A DNA stretch of 64,000 nucleotides from Limnothrix sp. CACIAM 69d (GTDB taxonomy: Bacteria; Cyanobacteriota; Cyanobacteriia; CACIAM-69d), in contig MKGP02000020.1 of the NCBI GenBank assembly GCA_001913845.2, positions 1 to 64,000 of the forward strand, read 5' to 3'. The notes beneath the pieces are model-generated. The model did no database searches, was not told where the DNA came from, and saw only the letters and a program-made list of their open reading frames with translations. Shown one piece after another: positions 28,006 through 37,600 of the stretch. The position numbers were made by a program, and so were the translations under genes. Within the stretch, counting starts at the first letter, position 1; each line of letters opens with the position of its first letter.

Positions 28006-28797
28006 ATGAGCCATTCAGAATCAACGAATCAAGACAACCAAAATTTATTTTATAACGGTTGCTTTTACGACTTAATTTTTCAGGGATCCTATCGACATTC
28101 AGTTCAATCTCAAGACATTGGATTTTGGCAGTCGATCGCCCAAGTTCACGGTAGTCCCATTTTAGAGCTAGCTTGCGGAACTGGGAGAGTTACCGCTGAT
28201 TTGGCAGCAGCAGGCTTTCTTTGCACCGGCATCGACATTTCAGAGTCCATGCTCAACGCAGCTCGTCCTAAATCTCAGAAAGCTCATTGGGTTCAAGGAG
28301 ATGTTCGTGATTTTGATCTTCAGACTCAGTTCTCTCTCATCATTTTTCCCTATGACACATTTACCCACTTGCATAGTCTTGATGATGTGCGGCAGTGCTT
28401 AAGTCGGGTTCGTCAACATTTGGCCCCTGGTGGTCATTTCATCATAGATTTCAAAAATCCCTACTATATTTTCGACATTCTGCAAAATCCGGATCGAATT
28501 GATCCTTATTCTCAGTTTCGAGATCCTCAGGATACTTCTTGGGTGACCATTAAGCGACGGAGACAATATCATGCCTGGAGCCAGATTCATACAATGACAT
28601 TGATGTTTTATCGCGATGGAGTTCAGTTTGCTGAAGAAGATTTAGATCTCCGGATTTTTTGGCCACAAGAGATGATAACGCTCTTGCAAGCTAATCATTT
28701 TCAGGTCGTGAAAACCTGGGGAGACTATCAATCGGAACCCTATAGCATTAATTCTTCACACCTGATTCTGGATTGCCAAGTAAATCCTACTCCTTAG
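28006..28797 (+). CDS. Class I SAM-dependent methyltransferase
   Basis: A 263-residue cytoplasmic methyltransferase of the Methyltransf_25/11 type. Motif I is ILELACGTGRVT near residue 49, the acidic GIDIS follows near 71, motif II is WVQGDVRDFDL near 92, and LSRVRQHLAPGGHFIIDFKNP near 130 is the strand-4/5 region. Substrate cannot be inferred; similar enzymes modify sugars, metabolites or proteins. It begins 47 bases after the transporter gene and its stop lies 38 bases before the next start, so the plus-strand run continues. Confidence 0.85.
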   Translation: MSHSESTNQDNQNLFYNGCFYDLIFQGSYRHSVQSQDIGFWQSIAQVHGSPILELACGTGRVTADLAAAGFLCTGIDISESMLNAARPKSQKAHWVQGDVRDFDLQTQFSLIIFPYDTFTHLHSLDDVRQCLSRVRQHLAPGGHFIIDFKNPYYIFDILQNPDRIDPYSQFRDPQDTSWVTIKRRRQYHAWSQIHTMTLMFYRDGVQFAEEDLDLRIFWPQEMITLLQANHFQVVKTWGDYQSEPYSINSSHLILDCQVNPTP

Positions 28798-28835
28798 TTT
28801 TTTCAGTTAACCTTCTTCAGCGGTTTTTTATTTCA

Positions 28836-29975
28836 ATGATTTCTAGTTCGCGTTCTACTTCGCTCTTGTCTCGTCAAGCAATGGCCATCAATTTTTTAGC
28901 GTGGCTCTATGGCGAAGAGTCCCTATTTCGCAGTAAAACAGGCTTAGTTTACCCACTCAATCTATGCTCTTGGGTTGAGAAACCACGAAGTTCAAGGCAA
29001 GTTTTAGGTAGTTTAAGACCTGAAACACATCAATTTTCAAGCAGTAGCTGGTTATTGGAGGAAATGCAACGCACAAAGAAACATTTATGGAACGGGAAAA
29101 CCTATGCATTGGATTTTATGTATCGATTTAAATCTACTTCTGACGCTGAAGATTCTCTGGCGGGCGATCGCCTCCACTGCACCGTGGGATCGTACTTTGA
29201 TACCGTCAATACTTGCACCATTTTGGAAGCTGAATTGGAGCGGGCGATCGCCACCTTACCGCTCGATGCTTCCCCCCAAGACTGCTATCAAGCCTTGCCC
29301 CTACGACAGAAACTCCATGGCGATCACCGAGGACAGAAAGCGCTACAAGATGTCTGGACAGGGCATAACCGTAGCGCCGCGATCGCCATTTCTTGTTGCT
29401 TTGTTGTGAATGTTAGTTCTAAGACAGATTCCAAAGATGAATATCGATACTTTTTGCATCAGCGATCCGCACAGGTTGCTGAGGGTGCAGGTCAGTATCA
29501 TATTGTCCCGTCGATGATCTTTCAGCCAACGGGTGTTGACCCTTTTGATCAGCAATCTTATAACTTGGAAGCAACGATCTTGCGAGAAGTTGCAGAGGAA
29601 TTATTTGACCATGAAGAGGGAGCGCAGGCAACGAATTTATATCCTGAAATTGCTGATCTGCAAGCCCTATTGGTCAATGGGGGAGCAACTTTGCTGATCA
29701 CAGGGGTTGCGATGGATTTGCTTTGTCTACGTCCTGAGTTTTTAGCGCTGCTTTGGATTCGCGATCGCGCGTGGTTTAAACGCCATGGAGCATTTCTCAA
29801 ATTTTCTCGGCACGAATACACCACTAACTCGATCATTCAAGAAAGTTCGCGAGATATTACCGATCCTCGCCCTTTCCAAGAAACAGGTGAATTTGCGCCC
29901 CATTGTTGCGTAGCAACCGGAGCAGTTAGTGCTCTCTTGGCCAGGGAGTATATTACTCAGTTTCTGGGCTGTTGA
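28836..29975 (+). CDS. Unknown protein with a Nudix-like motif
   Basis: A 379-residue soluble protein. At about residues 205-260 it has AEGAGQYHIVPSMIFQP, then LEATILREVAEELFDHEE, which resembles the Nudix box (REVAEEL core), although the glycine that opens a canonical Nudix box is displaced. The N-terminal 200 residues match nothing I recognise. ATG at 28836 is preferred; the frame opens at 28773 inside the methyltransferase gene, and that extension reads as noise. It follows the methyltransferase with a 38-base gap. A hydrolase acting on nucleoside diphosphate derivatives is possible but unproven. Confidence 0.6.
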   Translation: MISSSRSTSLLSRQAMAINFLAWLYGEESLFRSKTGLVYPLNLCSWVEKPRSSRQVLGSLRPETHQFSSSSWLLEEMQRTKKHLWNGKTYALDFMYRFKSTSDAEDSLAGDRLHCTVGSYFDTVNTCTILEAELERAIATLPLDASPQDCYQALPLRQKLHGDHRGQKALQDVWTGHNRSAAIAISCCFVVNVSSKTDSKDEYRYFLHQRSAQVAEGAGQYHIVPSMIFQPTGVDPFDQQSYNLEATILREVAEELFDHEEGAQATNLYPEIADLQALLVNGGATLLITGVAMDLLCLRPEFLALLWIRDRAWFKRHGAFLKFSRHEYTTNSIIQESSRDITDPRPFQETGEFAPHCCVATGAVSALLAREYITQFLGC

Positions 29976-30108
29976 AGTCAGGTGAATGAATTGAGCTGGT
30001 TAACCTTAGCCAGTTGCCATGGGTTGCTTAGGATGGGTTGGTTATCATTTGCCAATCCCAATCAGTGAATTGCATTTGATTTGTGGCAGTTGATTGAGCT
30101 GGAGTCAA

Positions 30109-30283
30109 TAGAACTCTTGCATCAATCAAGACCCTCACCCTCAATCCCTCTCCCAAGTCGAGAGAGGAACTTGACGACTAACAACAAAATTGTCGCAATT
30201 TCCTATTTCTGGCTCCCCTTCGCCTCCCTTGGGAGAAGGGGTTGGGGGATGAGGGCTGTTAGCTGATTCGTGCAGGAGGTCTA
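30109..30283 (+). mobile_element. 175-bp MITE-like repeat, copy 1
   Basis: A non-coding element with terminal inverted repeats TAGAACTCTTGCA (left) and TGCAGGAGGTCTA (right), beginning and ending in TA, which fits a Tc1/mariner-IS630-type target duplication. The body contains C-rich and G-rich arms (CCCTCACCCT, TTGGGAGAAGGGG) able to form a hairpin. Copy 2 at 31334-31508 has the same length and orientation and is highly similar. Confidence 0.75.
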
Positions 30284-30412
30284 ATTTAAAACCCACTGCG
30301 AATTATTGCTGTTGTTTGGGTTTTAAGCCTGATCATTACCTCGGAAGCCATTGCCCCAAATCCAAATGCATTGCCATTCGGACACAAGAATCTAGCTCTG
30401 GAGTTTTGAGCC

Positions 30413-31231
30413 ATGAATACTGCTGAGTTGACACAAAGCGATCGCAAGGTTTATCTCATTCTTGACACCATTCAGGCCCTATTAATCACAAGCGCTGTTG
30501 GGATTGTGGGCTTCAATCTTTGGGGAATTACACACTCCAATATGTTGCCAGTCAGCTTTGCAGCGATGGGTCTCATTGTTTTTCTTTTGTTGGTAAACCA
30601 GAGTGTTGGCAAGATGGTTCGCCAAACTGCCCGCGAGCGGGAGAGTAGTTTTAAGGGATCTCTCTACGGGCAATTTAATCCAGACAATGAGGATGTGGAC
30701 GATGCATCAATCAACTTGCTGCGGAGTCGTGCAATTCAATATTGCGAGGACTTGATTGCCGACTATCGGCTCATGCGGAGTCAGTCTCAAATTATTTATT
30801 ATGTCTTCCAGGTGGCAACTATTGTGTTGTCGGGCGTGACACCGATTTTGGTGCTGCTGGATAAAACAGAAACCGGCCTTCCTTGGCTCAAGTGGCTACC
30901 GGTGTTGTTTCCAGCCATTGCATCGATTGTCACCAGTATTTCCACTTCTTTTCCTTTTCAAGAAAATGCCGTGGCTGCCAATACGGCTGTTGAGTTTCTG
31001 GAAGCCGAGCTAGAGAAGTTTATTCTTGGGGTAACGAATGCTTATCGCTTCAGTGATTTACCGCCTCGGGAGCGTCGCATCAAGCTGCAAGAAGCGATCG
31101 AAAGCTTTATTATTCAGGTGAATAAAATTCATTTGAAACAGTTGCAAAATTCTGGAGAGGCTGAGTCTCAGAAGAAGGGGCCGGATGTGAGCAGCGATGC
31201 AGCAAGCTACCCAGAGGGCAATCCAGGATAG
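30413..31231 (+). CDS. SLATT/DUF4231-like membrane protein
   Basis: A 272-residue protein with two N-terminal membrane helices (about 20-65), a charged segment (70-115), then two more helices (about 130-180) and a helical C terminus. The part from RAIQYCEDLIADYRLMRSQSQIIYYVFQVATIVLSGVTPILVLL onwards, with FPAIASIVTSISTSFPFQENAVAANTAVEFLEAE, matches the DUF4231/SLATT type, in which two helices are followed by a soluble helix. Comparative genomics places SLATT proteins as candidate pore formers in nucleotide-signalled defence systems, but no cyclase, CD-NTase or effector partner is encoded beside it here. It stands alone between two direct copies of a 175-bp repeat, which may mark it as mobile cargo. 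Function unproven. Confidence 0.7.
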   Translation: MNTAELTQSDRKVYLILDTIQALLITSAVGIVGFNLWGITHSNMLPVSFAAMGLIVFLLLVNQSVGKMVRQTARERESSFKGSLYGQFNPDNEDVDDASINLLRSRAIQYCEDLIADYRLMRSQSQIIYYVFQVATIVLSGVTPILVLLDKTETGLPWLKWLPVLFPAIASIVTSISTSFPFQENAVAANTAVEFLEAELEKFILGVTNAYRFSDLPPRERRIKLQEAIESFIIQVNKIHLKQLQNSGEAESQKKGPDVSSDAASYPEGNPG

Positions 31232-31289
31232 GGTATCCGTTTAGAAGCCGCATTCAAAGATGAATGATCGTGTTGGTCAAGGCGTTTGG

Positions 31290-31326
31290 GGTGGCAGCTA
31301 GCTTTTCAGCGATCGCCACCTTTTCC
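31290..31326 (+). terminator. Possible terminator after the SLATT-like gene
   Basis: GGTGGC at 31290-31295 can pair with GCCACC at 31315-31320 and is followed by TTTTCC. The loop of 19 bases is long, with a weak inner AGC/GCT pairing, so this is only a moderate candidate. Confidence 0.4.
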
Positions 31327-31333
31327 TATTCAC

Positions 31334-31508
31334 TAGACCTCTTGCATCAATCAAGACCCTCACCCTAAATCCCTCTCCCGACTTGGGAGAGGGACTTGAA
31401 AATCAACAACGAAATCGCCGTAACTCCCGATTTCTGGCTCCCCTTCGCCCCCCTTGGGAGAAGGGGTTGGGGGATGAGGGCTGTTAGCTGATTCGTGCAG
31501 GAGGTCTA
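31334..31508 (+). mobile_element. 175-bp MITE-like repeat, copy 2
   Basis: Same orientation, length and body as copy 1 at 30109-30283, with cleaner ends: TAGACCTCTTGCA on the left and TGCAGGAGGTCTA on the right, inverted with one mismatch and bounded by TA. The left 20 bases occur once more at 9994-10013 in reverse. The element encodes nothing. Confidence 0.78.
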
Positions 31509-31563
31509 CTGCCAACTGGGTGTCACCGCAATCGATTGCTACGACAAATTACCACGATCAAGA

Positions 31564-31992
31564 TTAGGGACAGCCATTCACTAAATCGGGACGGCGTTGA
31601 TCAAATTCATTCCAATAATCCTGAAATGCGGCTTGTGAGCGTTCACGGGCTTGGTTTAACCGATCGGAAGAGCGCCCATGTTGCTGAATATAGGTCTTAG
31701 CGGCTTCGGCCCCTCGCAACCTGGCTTCTGCACCGGCCACGCCACAAGCGCGTAATACAGGATCAGACAGCTCAGTCGCCGCATTCAAAGACCGGCGATA
31801 ATTAATGATTGCAGTATCAAAATCTCCCTGCTGTTCTGCTTGGTAGCCCGCATTTTGAGGATGCTCCACGGCGGGGCCGTAGGGCGTGGTTCCTTGGGCT
31901 GTTTCAATGGTTAGGCCGATCGAACTGGTGATCGTTAGAGTCAGGGTACTGAGACCGATCGCCCAGCGTTTTGCAAACCCAAAAAGAGACAT
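31564..31992 (-). CDS. Small secreted protein of unknown function
   Basis: A 142-residue protein. An N-terminal Sec-type signal (basic start MSLFGFAKRW, hydrophobic core, likely cleavage after about residue 28) is followed by a short helical domain: NAGYQAEQQGDFDTAIINYRRSL near 45-67 looks like one TPR-type helix pair, and a second helical part holds RLNQARERSQAAFQDYWNEF. Cysteines near the middle and at the C terminus might pair in the periplasm. The start ATG 31992 is fixed by an excellent ribosome binding site (GGAGGT, 4 bases away). No family is recognised. It sits beside a MITE-like repeat and has no partner. Confidence 0.75.
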   Translation of the reverse strand: MSLFGFAKRWAIGLSTLTLTITSSIGLTIETAQGTTPYGPAVEHPQNAGYQAEQQGDFDTAIINYRRSLNAATELSDPVLRACGVAGAEARLRGAEAAKTYIQQHGRSSDRLNQARERSQAAFQDYWNEFDQRRPDLVNGCP

Positions 31993-32221
31993 AAAACCTC
32001 CGATGCAACAATTCAATCAAGATTCAATTGAATCCACATGTAATGCGCGTTTAATGCATGTTTAAGATCTAGTTCAAGATCCAGTTCAAGACCCAGTGTT
32101 TAGGTCTTAGCACAGGATGACTTCCCCAAGATTGGTCTATCGGCCAGCAATTTTTCGGGGCGGTAACCGCTAGGATTGGCGGTGGTTTTCTCCTCAATGC
32201 ATCGCAGGTGCATGGTTGCCT

Positions 32222-33079
32222 ATGTCTTCGCTCGATCGCCCGTCTGAAATCCTGGAAGCCTTGCAGCGTTTGATCGATGTGGTAGCCCAGTTGCGCGATC
32301 CGGTGCGGGGCTGTCCTTGGGATTTGGCACAAACACCCGAAAGCCTCGTGCCTTACATCCTGGAAGAAGCTTACGAAACCGTGGCTGCAATTCGCAGTGG
32401 CGATCGCGCGGAAACGGCGGCGGAATTGGGCGATTTATTGCTTCAGGTGGTGTTGCAATCGCAACTGGCCAGCGAGGCGGGAGATTTTGATTTGGGACAG
32501 GTGGCCAACGGCATTGCTGATAAGTTGGTGCGTCGCCATCCCCACGTATTCGGTGAGGCCGAGGCCACCGATCCAGCGGCGGTGCATCGGCAGTGGGAAC
32601 AGATCAAGGCGGCAGAAAAGGGCGAGCCGATCGACCAACCGCCCCCCCTCAGCGCCAAGCTCGATCGCTATGTCAACCGCTTGCCGCCCTTGATGGCAGC
32701 CCTGAAGATGTCGGAAAAGGCGGCGGCAGCGGGCTTCGAGTGGGACAGCCTAGATGGGGTTTGGGAGAAGTTTCACGAGGAGTTGGCGGAACTGCAAGGG
32801 GCGATCGCCCAAGGCGACCCAGAACACCAGGCTTCGGAGTTGGGCGATTTGCTCTTCACGGTGGTGCAATTGGCCCGCTGGCAAGGCATTGACCCTTCGG
32901 CGGCGCTCCATGGAACCAATCAGCGGTTTGTGCAGCGGTTGCAAATGATGGAGGCCCTGAGCGATCGCCCCTTGGAACAGTACAGCCTTGAAACCCTGGA
33001 AGCCCTTTGGCAGAAGGCGAAGGCTCAATTGGGCCAAGGATCTGGTCAAGGATCAAGTGCTCAAAATCAGGAATTTTAA
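32222..33079 (+). CDS. mazG: Nucleoside triphosphate pyrophosphohydrolase MazG
   Basis: A 285-residue enzyme that hydrolyses (d)NTPs to monophosphates and pyrophosphate, limiting misincorporation and modulating stress signalling. Two MazG repeats are visible. The N-terminal one has CPWDLAQTPESL near residue 33 and the metal-binding LEEAYE and ELGDLL near 50-75. The C-terminal one has KFHEELAELQ and ELGDLLFTVV near 185-215. Both acidic motifs look intact. ATG 32222 is chosen over an in-frame TTG at 32216. It is not in an operon with its neighbours, which point in other directions or are uncertain. Confidence 0.92.
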   Translation: MSSLDRPSEILEALQRLIDVVAQLRDPVRGCPWDLAQTPESLVPYILEEAYETVAAIRSGDRAETAAELGDLLLQVVLQSQLASEAGDFDLGQVANGIADKLVRRHPHVFGEAEATDPAAVHRQWEQIKAAEKGEPIDQPPPLSAKLDRYVNRLPPLMAALKMSEKAAAAGFEWDSLDGVWEKFHEELAELQGAIAQGDPEHQASELGDLLFTVVQLARWQGIDPSAALHGTNQRFVQRLQMMEALSDRPLEQYSLETLEALWQKAKAQLGQGSGQGSSAQNQEF

Positions 33080-33331
33080 TTTCCCGATTAAGTTCAGCAA
33101 CTGTCCATTGGGGCCGCTGCCATTCACAAAACCTAGAGCCAAAAAATCTAAAGCCAATCTGAAGTTATGGCCGGGATCAACGGAAGCGTCATGATCAGGG
33201 CGGGTGATTCCTGAAACCCGTGGCAGCATGAGGATGTGGCCCCGATCGCGCGAAGGCGAGGCCACCCTCGCGGCCCCAAACGGGCCTCGGGGAGCTGTTT
33301 CGCCAGTGTGAGTTCCGCACTGCTCTCGGCC

Positions 33332-33589
33332 ATGTCCTACCATGTTTCCCTCCTCGGCCCCGTCAGCGGCCAAATTCAGCACTGTTCCGACTTGGATGGT
33401 TGGGTTCCTGAACCCGGCGATCGGTGGCAAAGTTTCCGTTGGGATCGGCGAACCCTCCGTCAACTGAGCGATCCAAACCTTGGCCGGCAACAGTGGCTTC
33501 AGTGGCTGGGCCACGCGGAGGCGGCCACAGCGGAAGCCGTGAAAAGCTTGATGGTGTTGGAAGGCTGGGATCGCTGCCAACACCCCTAG
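33332..33589 (+). CDS. Possible small protein of unknown function
   Basis: An open frame of 85 codons in the gap between mazG and gshB, starting MSYHVSLLG and rich in Trp, Arg and Gln (FRWDRRTLRQLSDPNLGRQQWLQWLGHAE). Codon choice resembles that of the neighbouring core genes and it contains CGATCG cores, but no ribosome binding site is clear and the family is unknown. It ends 27 bases before the stop of the convergent gshB. Treat it as tentative. Confidence 0.4.
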   Translation: MSYHVSLLGPVSGQIQHCSDLDGWVPEPGDRWQSFRWDRRTLRQLSDPNLGRQQWLQWLGHAEAATAEAVKSLMVLEGWDRCQHP

Positions 33590-33616
33590 TCCTCCGGGGG
33601 TTGGGCCAATGAAGCC

Positions 33617-34588
33617 TTACTGGGCCGGGGAATTTTGGGCTAACCAATCCAAAACCCGATCGCCCAAACGCACCCCGTCAAGCCGATCGATCTCGCGCAT
33701 TCCCGTGGGGCTGGTGACGTTCACTTCGGTTAAGTAGCCGCCGATTACGTCAATGCCCACAAAAATCAACCCGTCGCGCTTGAGGGTGGGGGCCAAGGCG
33801 GCCGCAATTTCCCGATCGCGATCGGTCACGGCTGCCCGCACGGCCGCCCCGCCCACGGCCATGTTGCCGCGAAACTCACTGCCGGTGGGAACCCGATTCA
33901 CCGCCCCGATCGGCTCGCCATTCAACAAAATCACCCGTTTATCGCCGGCCTTGGCTTCCGGCAAAAACTGCTGCACCATCACCGGCACTTGACCCCGCTG
34001 GGTGCTGATTTCCACCAACGAATTGAAGTTGCGATCGCTCGGCTCCAGGAACAAAATGCCCTCGCCCGCTTTGCCGCCCAAGGGTTTCAACACCGCCGCG
34101 CCCCGCCGCTCCACAAACGCCCGAATGATTTCCCGATCGCTGGTGACGATCGTTTCGGGAATCACCGAAGTGAATTGCAGGGCGTACATTTTCTCATTGG
34201 CAGCCCGAATGCCGCTGGGACGGTTGATGACCAGGGTTTTAGCCGGATTGACGTAATCCAGCAAATAGGTGGCGTAAAGATAGGGCACGGTCACAGGCGG
34301 ATCGGTGCGCATAAAAACCGCATCCATGGCCTCCAGAGGCTGCCACAGCGCTTCGCCCAAGCTGAACCAGTCCTCAACGGCTAACCAACGTCCTTCGCCC
34401 AGGGCCACGGGGGCCAAGGTGACCGGCAACAGCTTGGCCCAGGCTTGGGAATCCCGCACGCTCAGATCCGTGGCTTGGGTAATGAAAACCTCATGGCCCG
34501 CCAGTTGGGCCGTTTCCATTAGGGCAACACTGGTGTCGTGGGTGGGATCCAGTCGTTCGATCGGGTCAATGATAAAAGCCAGTTTCAC
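33617..34588 (-). CDS. gshB: Glutathione synthetase
   Basis: GshB ligates gamma-glutamylcysteine and glycine with ATP to make glutathione, the second and final step, in the cytoplasm. The 323 residues match bacterial GshB. Visible marks are MKLAFIIDPIERLDPTHDTS at the start, MRTDPPVTVPYLYATYLLD near 94 (substrate region), LKPLGGKAGEGILFLE near 167 (ATP-grasp glycine loop), and the C-terminal FVGIDVIGGYLTEVNVTSPTGMREI near 273 with metal-binding Glu and Asn. The start is GTG at 34588, supported by GGGAG seven bases upstream. It is followed upstream by a 96-base gap from the giant glycosyltransferase gene on the same strand. Confidence 0.95.
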   Translation of the reverse strand: MKLAFIIDPIERLDPTHDTSVALMETAQLAGHEVFITQATDLSVRDSQAWAKLLPVTLAPVALGEGRWLAVEDWFSLGEALWQPLEAMDAVFMRTDPPVTVPYLYATYLLDYVNPAKTLVINRPSGIRAANEKMYALQFTSVIPETIVTSDREIIRAFVERRGAAVLKPLGGKAGEGILFLEPSDRNFNSLVEISTQRGQVPVMVQQFLPEAKAGDKRVILLNGEPIGAVNRVPTGSEFRGNMAVGGAAVRAAVTDRDREIAAALAPTLKRDGLIFVGIDVIGGYLTEVNVTSPTGMREIDRLDGVRLGDRVLDWLAQNSPAQ

Positions 34589-34684
34589 GAGGTGCTCCCG
34601 AATGTTGATTGACGAAGGGCGCTCAAGAATCTGGGTTCAAGAGCAGTTGTGAGTCCAGGGTTGCGATCGCCGTTTCCAAACCAC

Positions 34685-37600
34685 CTAGCGGGCCCCTAGC
34701 TCGCCCCGTTGCCAAGCGGCAAACAGTTGCTCAAAGGCTAGCCCCATCAGTGCTGAATAGCGGCGACTGTCAAAGAAAGCCGGGTTGGCCGCCATGGCCC
34801 GCCGGATACGATCGCTCAAGGATTGTCGCAAGTCACGATTTTTAGCCAACCGCACCGCCAATTGCAAATAGTCCACCTCATCGGCCGCAATCAGCTCCGG
34901 AATGCGCAGCGATTGCAACAGGGCCGAGGCCATCCGCGATCGGAACGCCACCCCTTCCACCACCACGGGCGGCATTCCCACCAGCAACGGATCGATCGTG
35001 GAGTTCACCCCAGCAAAGGGGAACGAATCCAAATAAACATCCCCCAACTTCAGACATTCGCGAATGTCAGCAATGGTGGGCAAAGGATTCAAAATCACCA
35101 GGCGCTGCGGATCCACACCCACGGCGGCCAAGTCCGATCGGAATCGATCGATGAACGGTTGCGCGGGATAATTTTGCCCCCAATTGGGATTGAACGGATA
35201 GAGCACCAACACCGAATCCGCCACCTGTGCCAGCAGTTTCACCCAGACCGATCGCAACTCCGGCACAATTTTGTTGAAATTGGCCCCGGACATATAAACC
35301 GTGGTTTGATCCGTAGCGCCCCAGGAAGCCCGCGAGGGTTGAATCGTCGCCGTTTGGGGCAACACGTCATAGTTAAAGGCATGGGCCGGCCCCTCAAGCG
35401 CCAACAGCTTTTCCGTGTAGCGCGTTTGGGCATCGGTCGCCTCCGTCAGCGATCCGGAAATATAGGCATCCACATGGGTCATCCCCGTGGTGACCGGTGC
35501 TGAGGTGGACATCACCTGCACCCGGGCCAGGCGCTGCACCGCCAACACCGTAATCGGATTGGTCACCATGGTGACGTTCGTGCCAATCAGCAGCAAATCC
35601 AGGTCATCGGCCCGCATCCGGGCCGCCTGTTGGGCCAAGCTCCCTTGCAAATGCACGAACTGATCGGCACGGCTGGCGCAATATTGCTCCAGGGGATGAC
35701 CGGTGGCAAAGACGCTATAGAGAATGATCTCAAAGCGCGATCGATCTAAATATTCAAAGGCCGGCAGGGTGGTGAAGGTTTCCGTTTGGGGCGTGAAGTG
35801 ATCTTTCAAAATCCCCACCCGCAGCTTTTGCCGCTGGGGATCCCTGGGCCCAAACCGATAATCGACCATTTCACCCTGATCCTTCAGGGTTTTCGCAATC
35901 AAGAACGCTCGCTTGCGATAGATATCCGTGGGGCTGTCGGCGGTGAAATACAAAGGCGTAAAAGTGCCGCGATAGGCCAGCCAGCGGGCCAGTTTTTGGG
36001 AAACCTCATCTTCAGGACGCGTTTCGTTGGTGCGATAGACCTGGTTAGTCCAGCGGGTGATGTGTTGGGCAAAGCGATCGGCATCGCCCACCTCTTGAAA
36101 ATAGAGGGGAGCTTCCTGCATGTAGAGGGCATAGGCCTCTAGGAACCATTGGGGCAAGTAGATCGCGCCATATTCCAAGGGCAATTGATAAGCCCGGCAA
36201 TAGGTCATCAGGATGATGAAGTTGCGAAGCTGGCTCAGGGTTTTGATGCCCCCCTTGAGGCTGCTGATCAGGGGTTCAATGAACGATCGCTCGTCCGCGG
36301 TCCAGGGTTCGTAGCGCAAGTCCGTTTCCACCAGGGCCTTGCTCGCTTGACCCAATCGGGCCAGGTAGGCCTCATCGAGGCGATCGAACGGAATTCGCAA
36401 CCATTGTTCCGCCAATTGGCGACGGGCATTCCGCAATCGTTCGATCACCTTGGGATCGGTGGAATGCTGACGATAGGCGGCCACGGCCTGTTTCACCTCA
36501 TTCACCAAGGGCACAAACAGCACCACCATGGAAGCCAGAGGGGTAATCTCCCGCACTAAGGCTTGGGTCTCCTCGGTTGTGGCAGTGGTGGTAGTTGTGG
36601 CTAAGGGGGCGATCGGGGCCGGATCCGCCGGAGCGGGCGAGTCCGGGGCCTCGGGATCCATTTGCAACAGACAGTTAATGACGGCCGATCGGGTTTCGAT
36701 CGAATCCTCACAACGGAGCGCTTCCCGCAGTTGGGCGATCGCCGTTTCCCAATCGGCCCGCTTCAGGCTGTCTTGGGCCACCCCGATCGCGTATTGGGCA
36801 TAGTACTGGAGGGCACGGCGAGCCAAGCGATCGCGCCGATCGGCGGGGAGATAGGCTCGGGCCAGGTCAATGGCGCGGCGGGTGTCGGCAATGTTGGCCC
36901 CGGTGCGGGTGAGCTTGGAGGTGGTGGAGCCGTCATGCCGCCGAAACACCGCTAAGGGTTCTGGCTCAAACCACAGACCCCAGCGACTGGCTAGGCGCTG
37001 CCACATTTCCCAATCGGCCGCCGAGGCCGCCGCCGGGTCAAAGCCTCCCAATTCCTCATAGGCCGCACGACGCACCACGATCGCGGAAAATTGCACCCGT
37101 TGGCACTGGGCAATCCGATCGACCCAATCACTCACCGGCCCGGCCGTTTCCCGTTCCAGCTCAGAAGTCCAAATAATCCGCCCTTGCTGATCGATGTGGT
37201 GATGCCGACAGAGCACCATCCCCACCCGATCGCCCGCCTGCTCGATCGCCCGGGTCATCCGCTCCACAAATCCCGGCAGCAACCCATCATCCTGGTGCAA
37301 CAGCAACACCCACTGGCCAGATGATCGACTCAAACAATCCTGCCAATTGCCCAGCAGTCCTCGATTGTTCGGCTGACGGGTATATAGCACCCGATCGCTC
37401 GCCACCCGCTGCACGATCGCCCGCACATCCACCCGATCGGACGCATCATCCAACACCTCGATCTGCATTCGATCGGCCGGCAACGCCTGATCCAACACGC
37501 TTTGCAGCGCCAAGGCCAATTGCTGCGGATCGGGGTTATAAACCGGCAGCATCACCGACCACAGGGGCCGCTCCGTTCCCGCCGGGACTGGAGCCAGGCG

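Noticed and set aside
31232-32221. tRNA or other structured RNA gene in the repeat-rich gaps
   Set aside because: No acceptor/T-arm pattern such as GGTTCGAATCC was found here or in the other intergenic regions.
34823-35503. Plus-strand frame of 226 codons antisense to the giant glycosyltransferase
   Set aside because: Mirror of the GT41 coding frame; His/Arg/Gln-rich with no family match.
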